NCBI GenBank assembly: GCA_022559985.1
Contig: JAFJTR010000041.1
Coordinates: forward strand, 202,184 to 266,183
DNA: 64,000 bases
Origin: Parastagonospora avenae f. sp. tritici 18332-5
Taxonomy: Eukaryota; Ascomycota; Dothideomycetes; Pleosporales; Phaeosphaeriaceae
Direction of reading: 5' to 3'
Of this stretch, positions 56,327 to 64,000 are shown one piece after another; positions within the stretch are counted from its first letter, which is position 1; every line of letters starts with the position of its first letter. The notes under the pieces are model-generated. The model was not told the origin of the DNA. It saw nothing but the letters and a program-made list of their open reading frames with translations, and did no database searches. The translations under genes were made by a program, and so were the position numbers.

Positions 56327-57601
56327 ATGGCTCGGCTCACGGATCTGCCGGACGAACTCCTGGGCGACATCGTTGAGCGTGTCCATGCTGCGATACCCAA
56401 CGCACTACCGAAATTCGCCTTGACATGCCGGAGACTACAGCGACTAGCACGCCCGTTGCAATGGGAACACGTCGTATTACCATGGAGGCTGAACAAGAGA
56501 TCCCCCATCGTAAGGTTTATTGAAGCTCACAGCGGGAACGAGAATATTCGATCTGTGCTTCTGCGACCACAACGCGCTGTCATGAACGCTTTCAGAGTCG
56601 GGATGAAGAACGCGTTCGATCACCTTGACGCTCTCTGTACCTGCCTGAGCAGTTTGGAGAGACTGGATACGTTCTCAATATTTTTGGACGATCAAGTCGA
56701 TTTGCGCTGCTACATGCCGGGTCCCGTTCTCGCTCGCATCGTACGCGCGCTTCCGCCTTCACTACTTCATTTGGAGCTGGACACAGAGTGCGTCGATCGA
56801 ATCTACGAAGACAAGCCAGTGAGCGACCACAATGATCATCTATGCCTGGCGATAAGCGATCACATGCCGCATCTCCAAAGTCTGCGTGTGCGATTATCGT
56901 GCATATGCCTTAACCTCTTCCACGGTCTTTCCGCGAAACCCGAGGGCACGCTGAGGTCCAATTTACGCCGCGTCTTCATCCGTATTGACACTAGTCCAGA
57001 TATAGAGCGAATGCTAGCAGTGTGCGAGGCAGTAGGCGACTGCGAGCTGCCACTCGACAGACACGTGTATACAACGGCACGCGGCGACCACAGCGCTCTG
57101 ACTCTAGAGAAGATTGCGAATCATCTCTTGGATCTGGAGGCATCTGGTTTATTTCCAAACCTCGAGCGCCTGATCCTATGGTCTTGGAGGACGGACTTCA
57201 GCAGGCGGATCGGCTTTGCTCATGTTCGAGATGTCGCAACTCGGACCATCACGCTCTACCCGCAGATGACCAAGGACATGGCGAATTTGCGAGAAATGCA
57301 TTCGGGCGATCATTTCGTATTCATGCTACGTAATCACGAGGGCGAAGACTTCTTTGGGGGGCGAAGAATGATGGAAAGTGCGTTGTTGCATGAAGTCAAT
57401 TGGATTGAAGACGAGAACAGCGTGCGTCGGCCACCTATGGGCAAACTACATAGCAGAACAACGCGCCTCTGTACAGACGGCTTAGTGTCTCTAGAATGCG
57501 TAAAGGAAAGAGAAGTAGAGCATGTTCGCCGAGGAGGAGACCCCTACCTGCGGCATTCTGAAGCCTTTGCGGCGTCTAGCGTCAGCGTTCAGCAGATGTA
57601 G
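56327..57601 (+). CDS. F-box-like protein, hypothetical
   Basis: A single exon of 424 residues. The N-terminus MARLTDLPDELLGDIVERV followed by FALTCRRLQRLARPLQWEHVV is a degenerate F-box, which in active proteins binds Skp1 to build SCF ubiquitin ligases. The middle has weak leucine-rich periodicity (LLHLELDTECV, LQSLRVRLSC, LERLILWSW), suggesting an LRR-type substrate platform. The C-terminus lacks recognised features. It is intact, unlike the decayed F-box gene at 49.4-50.8 kb, with which it shows no obvious close similarity. The substrate is unknown. Confidence 0.78.
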   Translation: MARLTDLPDELLGDIVERVHAAIPNALPKFALTCRRLQRLARPLQWEHVVLPWRLNKRSPIVRFIEAHSGNENIRSVLLRPQRAVMNAFRVGMKNAFDHLDALCTCLSSLERLDTFSIFLDDQVDLRCYMPGPVLARIVRALPPSLLHLELDTECVDRIYEDKPVSDHNDHLCLAISDHMPHLQSLRVRLSCICLNLFHGLSAKPEGTLRSNLRRVFIRIDTSPDIERMLAVCEAVGDCELPLDRHVYTTARGDHSALTLEKIANHLLDLEASGLFPNLERLILWSWRTDFSRRIGFAHVRDVATRTITLYPQMTKDMANLREMHSGDHFVFMLRNHEGEDFFGGRRMMESALLHEVNWIEDENSVRRPPMGKLHSRTTRLCTDGLVSLECVKEREVEHVRRGGDPYLRHSEAFAASSVSVQQM

Positions 57602-58020
57602 TTCTGTGCCATATTCTAGCTCCTCATTTGACGTTTTCTAACTCGTAGAAGTGGACGTCCTTTCTGCACTAAATACAGGACTGGAGGAGGAAACAGACTC
57701 TCTCATTTTAATTAGGAGATTGAAATACCTATAGATTTTTTCTGGTGCCGGCTATCATTGTGTATTCGAATTGTGTCCAAAGTGTCCCACCAGAGTCGTT
57801 GTGTTGCAGTTGTTTCTCGCTCTCGAAAATGACGATCGTGAGAAGAAAGTGCGCTAACGTTACCTAGGTAATTCTACTAGCGCGATTAAAAGGTGGGACT
57901 GTCACGTTCATTCACCAGACCATCCCATCACACTTCGAATCGATCACTATTCCAAATTCCGCAAGACTTACGCGTCGGACGCGTCTCGAAGTATGAGATA
58001 CCGAGCGATCAGACGCGTTA
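57602..58020. other. Intergenic, no gene seen
   Basis: 3' flank of the F-box-like gene. No supported feature. Confidence 0.45.
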
Positions 58021-58332
58021 TCAAGTATACGCCTGGAAAGAGGCCAGTGACGCGTAGGTAAACCTTTCTATCAGCTCTTCGTCAGCGTCAAACCCCATAT
58101 CTGAAGATGGCGTATACAAAGGTCTTCCCAGCACGTCCAAGGACTTGAAGATGACACATGCATTTTTTCCCCAGCATGTCCATGGGCTTTATGCTGGTGC
58201 AAGCAGGGTCTCCGCGAGATGCCATATGGGGTCGTCCGAGCGCGTAATGGGAAACAGCAGCCGCCCGTCCACAAACCCTTGTGGATCATCCGGCCTGATG
58301 GCAATAGTTGAAAATTTGCCATCGCATTCATA
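58021..58332 (-). pseudogene. Coding relic interrupted by an in-frame stop
   Basis: One frame reads about 103 codons of protein-like sequence: DGKFSTIAIRPDDPQGFVDG, RLLFPITRSDDPIWHLAETL, then TAA (58189-58191), and continues in frame as WGKNACVIFKSLDVLGRPLY and FDADEELIERFTYASL to TGA at 58021-58023. The composition on both sides of the stop is that of a globular protein, and the stop is one C-to-T change from CAA (Gln). Upstream the frame closes at 58333-58335, so the 5' part is missing or lies beyond a lost intron. The family is not recognised. Confidence 0.5.
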
Positions 58333-59008
58333 TTAGAAATTGTATACCTATCTAGTTTTGCTACTCTCCGACAAAAGAGCTATACCGCTTCGTGATCTGT
58401 GGACTTCGGCAAGAGACGGAATATGTGGCAACAGGCGCGCCTGAGGCCTCGAGCTTTCGACTTAGGCAAGCATACGCTGCCTTTGCAACTCGAGTACATA
58501 GGTAGATTCGATAATCAACTCTCTAACTCGGCGGGTAATTAGTATCTCGACGCCGGCTCAGGGGTGTTCCTATAGTTAGGTCTCACGTTTGTTACATCCT
58601 ACTCACAACACTAGATCTTATGAGCGCCTTCGAGTCGATTATATCTGGGAACAGTATATCTATCGAGGTATCCCCTCTTATCGACCAGTCAATGCTTATC
58701 TAGATATCCGCTCCCTCTTGGTAGCATGGCTTGCACCTTCCTCCCGCGTCCAGGCCGTGTGCTCACCACCCCGCCCGAAATGCCTTTCACCTTTCACCAT
58801 ATCGCGTGCTCTATCACCTTCTGCCTTCACACGGATCCTTCCGACCCCCAACCGCGGACCACATAAGTAGTACGGCGCGCCCTCCTACTCTTCTCTCTCC
58901 ACGACCGCTCCTCACCTGCCCCGCGCACTCCTCAACCTTGACCGCCAAATTCTCTTCTTTCAAGCCTGACGGAGGGTTCGTCACTGTAATATACCTGTCA
59001 ATTGCGGC
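58333..59008. other. Promoter region of the chitinase gene
   Basis: About 680 bp. The last 250 bp are strongly pyrimidine-rich (CCTTT/CACC runs), as is frequent in fungal promoters and 5' leaders. No gene is supported. Confidence 0.45.
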
Positions 59009-62000
59009 ATGCACCTACCATTCCTCCTTTCCCTGCTGGGGCCGCTGGTCGCACTTGCCGGCTTAGCTTCAGGCGCACCCGAGGCGAACTCGACAGCTCC
59101 GCGTTCCTCTATTGATGGAGTGTCGCCTGTCCTCGATATCGCCGAGAGCTACATCCGTAGCCAAACAGATGGCAGCGCGATCGCCATTGGTTATAACGGC
59201 GTGGCCAATTGTAGTTCCAATAGTCCATGTATTCTCGGGAGCTGTTGCAACAGCGATGGTGAGTGCTTTACAGCTTTAACTTTCTATCAGAATCACTAAC
59301 AAAACTGTAGGTCAATGCGGGTACCGTCCTGAGCATTGCTCGCCCTCGTCACCGAAGACTTGCGTTGCCAATTGCGACGCCAAGGCTCCCTGCGGCAAGT
59401 ACTCTGCAGATGGTAAGACGACCTGTCCCTTGAACGTGTGCTGCTCGAGTTTCGGCTTTTGCGGTACTTCGAGCGTATTTTGCCATGATTCGGCCGGTAG
59501 TGTAAATGCTGGCGGCAATGTTGCAGCTGGCGTGCCTTCCTGTGGCAAGAACAGCAATACCGCCTCGCGACGTATCGCCTACTACCAGTCTTGGAACTCT
59601 CGGACACGTTGGTGTGACAAGGTCATGCCCAACCAGCTGGATCTGTCTGGCATTACTCACCTTGTCCTCGCCTTCGCCACAATCGACCCTGCAACGTACA
59701 AGGTCGGTCTTCGGGAAATAGCCGATGACGAAGTCTACAAGCAGTTCTTGGCTCTACCAGACAGCATCTCCAAGTGGATCGGCATCGGCGGTTTTCAATT
59801 CACGGACTCGGACCAGCCTACACAGGAAACCTTCTCGAAGATGAGCAGTTCCAAGGAGAATCGCAAAGCTTTCACCGACTCCTTACAGGAGTTCCTGTCT
59901 ACTTACAAATTCAGCGGAGTAGACATCGACTGGGAATGGCCTGGCAACTCCGACCGTGGCAGAAATCCCAGCGACAAGGCCAACCAGGTGGAGCTTCTCA
60001 AGGACATGCGCCAGGCTCTAGGCAACAACGTTGGTCTCGGTGTTGCGATACCAGCGCAATACATATACTTGCAGAACATGGACCTCAAGGGACTTGAGGC
60101 TCAGGTCGATTGGCTCAGCATACTGACCTACGATCTACATGGAGCTTGGGACGCCACCACACCAGGTCTCGGCCCAAAGATCAGGGCTCACACGGATCTC
60201 CAGGAGGTCGATGCCGCATTGGGCCTTCTCTGGGGTACGCAAATCGATTCGAGGAAAGTCAACATGGGTATCGCAAACTATGGCCGAGGATATACAGTCG
60301 AAAAGAAGGACTGCGCGTACTTCGGCTGCACATACACTGGTCCAAGCAAAGCTGGCTCGTGCACTCTTCAAGAGGGTATTCTGAGCTCCTGCGAGATTCG
60401 TCGCTTGATCAGCGAGAAGAATTTGAGCTGGAAGGTCATCGAAGGTGGCGCTGAAGTCAACGAAGTTACGTGGGACGACCAGTGGATCGCTTGGGATGAC
60501 CACAGCACTCTTGACAAGAAGAGGGAGCTCGCAAACGACCGCTGTCTAGGTGGTACTGCTCTCTGGGCCATCGACTACGATGTCTGTCCAACCGATAGTA
60601 GCTCACCACAGCCTGGCATTCCGAGTAGTTCAGCGGCGCCATCGCAACCAGCTACGTCACAGATAGCCTCGTCCCAACCTCCAGGTTCAGCGTCTTCGGG
60701 CTCACCTCCAGCTTCCACGCAGCCCCCTTGGTCAGCTCCCTCCGATTCTCAGCCAGCATCTCAGCCACCGTCATCTGAGCCGCCGTCATCTCAGCCCTCA
60801 GGGTCTGCTTCACCCAGCGAGCCACCAGCTTCGTCAGAAGCTCCATCGTCTGTGCCTCCCAGTACTCAGCCAGCGTCTTCCGATACACCATCTGGACCGA
60901 CCTCGAGCGCCCAGGGCTCATCTGAAGCCGGTAATAGCAGCCCACCGGCTTCGGAAACGCCTGCTCCCTCTGAATCATTACATGCTTCCTCCGGATCATC
61001 ACCTGTACCGTCTCAAAACCTCTCTTCAACAGCCCAGGGCAGTTCTGCGCCAGGCAGTTCCGTCGCCGCTTCCTCTGTAGATTCGAGTTCCCAAGCTTCC
61101 TCAAATGCATGGACTCCACCAGCATCGTCTGACGCAAGCTCATCTTCGGTCGCATCGGTTCCTCCCGCATCGTCTGAGGGAAGCTTGTCTTCTAACGCCT
61201 GGACAGCTTCATCTGAGGAAAGTTCATCGTCGAACGCCAGCACCGTTATCGTGCCCGTCCCTGTCCCGACCAATCCATCGACTTCTCCACAAGGCGCTAC
61301 AACTGGTCAGGCTTCCACTCAGTCCGGTTCATCGCCATCTGGAGACAGTTCAAGTGGCGTAGCTGCAACAACTGGCTCCGTCTCTCAACCTGGTCCAAGT
61401 AGCAGTGCTACTGGTGCAACTTGGTCGCAGGACGCTTCTTCTTCTGGCGCTCAATCGTCAGCATGGGCATCTTCCACACCGATTCAAGTCAGCTCAGGTA
61501 CTACAACTTCTTCCGATATTCAATCATCAGCTTTGGATTCTTCGACACCGGTTCAGGTCACCTCAGGTGCTCAGTCATCAGCTGTAGATTCTTCGACACC
61601 GATTCAGGTTACCTCAGGTGCTCAGTCGTCAGCTTTGGATTCTGGGACACCAGTTCCGGTCACCTCAGGTGTCACAGCCACCAATGCTCAGTCATCAGCT
61701 TTGGATCCTGGGACGCCGATTCAGATCACCTCAGGCGTCACAGCCCAGTCTAATGTTGAGTCGTCGGCTTTGGATCTCGGGACACCAATTCAGATCAGTA
61801 CCGGTGTCGTGACTACTTCTGCGGTACCAGTACCGGATCGCAAGAAATGTCCCGCTGAGTGTTACGGCCTTACCTGGTGCCAGATCTTCTGTAACGACCT
61901 TGACTTTATATGGCCTCCGCCACTGGAGTGTTGGTTCTTTAACTGGTGTAGACTGTGGTGGGGTTTTACCGACAAAAAGGTTGAAAAAGGCAAGGATGGC

Positions 62001-63827
62001 AAAAAGTGCAAACTCTTCGGCTGTGGTAAGTAACTTTGTTGTATGCTCAGCGTATTTTCAAGCCTCTTCGACTCTGCGCTTATAACTCATTTAACACCCA
62101 TTCAAGGATGTGGCTTTATGGGCTTGCCCTGGGGGCCGGGATGTCCAAGCCCTGACTTCCCTTTCCCAATCAACATTTTCATTGACATCTTCGGACTTTT
62201 CCCTGAACCTTGCTTGTTCTGGGGATGTGGAGAGACGTGTGGCCTCTTCGGATGTTTCGGATTCTGTTTCGGCGAGGAAGGATGCATCGAGTGTCCTAAG
62301 GTTCTCTGCCCTCATGGAGGACCAGAACCAGGCCCAATACCCAAGGACAAGATTCCCCCCAAACCCCCCGTGCATACAGAGCCTGGAAAGGGTCCAAATA
62401 AGTGTGGGCCGGAGGATTTCAAGACGGCGACGGACAAATTTATCCTCTGCAGGGAATCCGTGGACTTATCTTCTGCCATATCTGCCACGACATTACTTTC
62501 GACGTGGGCATCTACGGCTGTGATAACGTCTTCGGGTAGCGTTCCCTCATGCCAGACACCCCTCGAAGTCATCGTCAGCGGGTGTTATGCTGTCGACTGG
62601 GCCTCAACCACAACCACAAAGGTGACTGAGAGCAACACGATAAGCGCCAATTCGACTTCCTCTGAAGCCCCAGCTTGCACTCGTGCACCGCTGTCCTTGG
62701 ATGACGATGAGGGAAACAATATTCCCGTGGACTGGGACTCATCCTCATCGATGTTCGGCAGCAACACTACGGACTTTGCTTCGAGCACGTCAATGGCTTC
62801 TACTAAGAGCGACCTGAGCTGGACTACGCCAGCGAACTTTAGCTCGGAGACTACCATGTCTTGGACACCTCCAAACAGTACAACATATGCTTCTGGAACA
62901 ACATTCGCCTCCAGCACAATGAACGCGTCCGGCTCTAACACAACGGATGCGTCTGTCTCCAGCACATCGAATGCCTCTGGCTCAAGCACAACGGACGCAT
63001 CAGGTTCCGGCACATCAAACGCGTCTGCCTCCAGCACAACGGACGCGTCTGATTCCAGCACAACTAACGCTTCTGGCTTCACCACGACGTCTTCGAATTT
63101 CCCTTGGGGCACATCAACGGAACTGAGTTCGTCTGCAGCAGTGTCAAGCGCAGCATCATCTTCCGAATTCAAGTCGGGCACATCAACGGAACCGAGTTCA
63201 TCGGCAGCGGTGTCAAGTGCAGCGTCATCTTCCGAACTCAAGTCGGGCACATCAACGGCCTCGAGTCCATCGGCAACCGTTTCAGGCGCAGCGTCTGCAA
63301 CGGCAAGTTCGGCACCGGGCCCGATGAAAAAGGATGGCGTTTGGAAATTTGCAATCCATTTGTGGATGCAGAAGAACAAGGCGAAGATGGAGTGGATTAT
63401 CTACGACCCGAACGGGTTCCACGCAGGGCAAGGATCTATGTACCCTGCGGAAGGTGACAATGACATCTACAGCTACATGGAAACCAACCATGATAGGCCG
63501 TTTGAGCACCAGATGCCTTACAGGGTCGATGCTTTCTTCTACGACCCAATCAAGGTCGAGGACGCGAGGGTCTCTCTGACGATTAAAAAGTCTGTGCCGG
63601 GATGCTCCAAAAAAGATGGAGAATGCCACCCGAAAGTGACGACTGAGAATAGGTCAGAGACCAAGATGTTTGAGGTCGAGTCATGCGAGCAGTACTGCGA
63701 CAAGGACAAGCCCGAGCGCGTCCTCGTTAACTCAGACCTGAATTGCGATGACATGAACGACGCGGACTGGCAGCACAACGACAATGCCTGGTCGCGCAAC
63801 TTTAATTGCTACCTCAAGGGTTTCTAG
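59009..63827 (+). CDS. Large secreted GH18 chitinase with chitin-binding motif, Ser/Thr linker and Cys-rich region
   Basis: Three exons (59009-59258, 59311-62025, 62107-63827) give 1561 residues. A signal peptide covers about residues 1-23. A hevein-type chitin-binding motif (CPLNVCCSSFGFCGTSSVFC) precedes the GH18 barrel (about residues 170-510), whose active-site motif GVDIDWEWPG keeps Asp288, Asp290 and the proton donor Glu292. A Ser/Thr/Pro-rich linker (about 511-925) with imperfect repeats follows, then a Cys- and Trp-rich region spanning the second intron (ECYGLTWCQIFCND, CKLFGCGCGFMGLPWGPGCP, ETCGLFGCFGFCFGEEGC), a second repeat-rich Ser/Thr stretch, and a globular C-terminus from about 1390. 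It resembles the large subgroup-C (killer-toxin-like) fungal chitinases. The second junction keeps the Cys-rich motif continuous, supporting one gene rather than two. Confidence 0.88.
61500..61815 (+). repeat. Degenerate in-frame repeats in the chitinase linker
   Basis: Five to six copies of a unit about 14-21 codons long with core QSSALDxxTPxQVTSG, differing by point changes and by an optional VTA(T)N insertion. The DNA repeats are close enough for slippage. They enlarge the O-glycosylated linker. Confidence 0.8.
63105..63300 (+). repeat. 66-bp-class tandem repeats in the chitinase C-terminal half
   Basis: About three copies of a 22-codon unit (GTSTELSSSAAVSSAASSSE and its variants starting GTSTEP and GTSTAS). 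They are preceded at 62920-63090 by shorter (S/T)-N-A-S-G / T-T-D-A-S repeats rich in N-glycosylation sequons. Confidence 0.8.
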
Positions 63828-63901
63828 ACTGGTAGCCGTTGTATTCCTGGTGGAGAAGTGCTTACCTGCGCTATCGGATGTTTACATGGATTGATGGTAA
63901 T

Positions 63902-63978
63902 TGTTGGTAGGGTCTTAGCACTAGTGCTGAAAGGAAATAACGATAACTAGGAATGCATTCTGTTCAGTGATTGTTGTT
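63902..63978 (+). repeat. Dispersed repeat, copy 2
   Basis: The counterpart of 14101-14176 in the same orientation, with one indel and a few substitutions. It holds the 12-bp palindrome AGCACTAGTGCT. Weaker similarity (TACGGAGG) continues toward the window end, so the element may extend beyond it. Confidence 0.8.
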
Positions 63979-64000
63979 TCATGTTACGGAGGAGGGAAAC

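Noticed and set aside
62043..63827. Second half of the chitinase as a separate gene
   Set aside because: Splicing 62026-62106 keeps the frame and joins a Cys-rich motif (LFGCGCGFMG); no ATG with a signal peptide begins the downstream part.
1..64000. CRISPR arrays, rRNA genes, complete transposons
   Set aside because: No regularly spaced repeats, rRNA sequence, transposase, reverse transcriptase or integrase frames were recognised.

Overview
The window is nuclear DNA from a filamentous ascomycete (Pezizomycotina). The evidence is: genes split by short GT-AG introns of about 44-60 bp, a fungal gene repertoire (HET proteins, a NACHT-ankyrin NLR, a Zn2Cys6 regulator, DUF1996, F-box proteins, a large GH18 chitinase), and conserved single-copy fungal genes (UTP10, NRDE2, LEU4, glutamate decarboxylase). 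The gene types would suit Dothideomycetes, but the class cannot be fixed from the sequence alone.

Layout. 0-4 kb: a cytochrome P450 facing a HET protein. 4.2-9.2 kb: a divergent pair that looks like the Aspergillus lam (lactam utilisation) locus: lamA, a biotin-dependent urea-carboxylase-like protein, and lamB, a LamB/YcsF (PxpA-like) protein, sharing a 315-bp promoter. 9.4-13.7 kb: an aldo-keto reductase and a secreted S9 dipeptidyl-peptidase-like protein. 14-23 kb: an allorecognition/innate-immunity-type block with one broken HET gene, one intact HET gene and a NACHT-ankyrin NLR. 23-29 kb: a DUF1989 (urea-carboxylase-associated) protein, 2-isopropylmalate synthase and a DENN-type (LCHN/DENND11-like) protein. 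29-40 kb: housekeeping genes UTP10 and NRDE2 (divergent) and a six-exon glutamate decarboxylase. 41.5-44.2 kb: a Zn2Cys6 regulator, followed by a gene-poor stretch of about 4 kb. 48-57.6 kb: an SDR, a decayed F-box gene, an unrecognised nuclear-looking protein, a secreted DUF1996 protein and a second F-box-like gene. 58 kb: a small coding relic. 59-63.8 kb: a 1561-residue secreted GH18 chitinase with a hevein-type chitin-binding motif, a long Ser/Thr/Pro linker with internal repeats and a cysteine-rich region.

How genes relate. LamA has the domain order biotin carboxylase, PxpC-like, PxpB-like, biotinyl carrier; LamB is PxpA-like. Together they look like a eukaryotic, biotin-equipped version of the bacterial PxpABC 5-oxoprolinase, consistent with the known lactam role of the Aspergillus genes. 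A DUF1989 protein, a family linked to bacterial urea/guanidine carboxylases, lies 15 kb away. The HET/NLR block fits non-self recognition. Three relics (HET, F-box, and the fragment at 58 kb) are broken mostly by stop codons that can each be explained by one C-to-T type change from Gln or Trp codons, and a short dispersed repeat occurs near both ends of the window.

Exon coordinates were derived by hand from splice consensus and reading-frame continuity. No database search was possible, so family names rest on recognised motifs.
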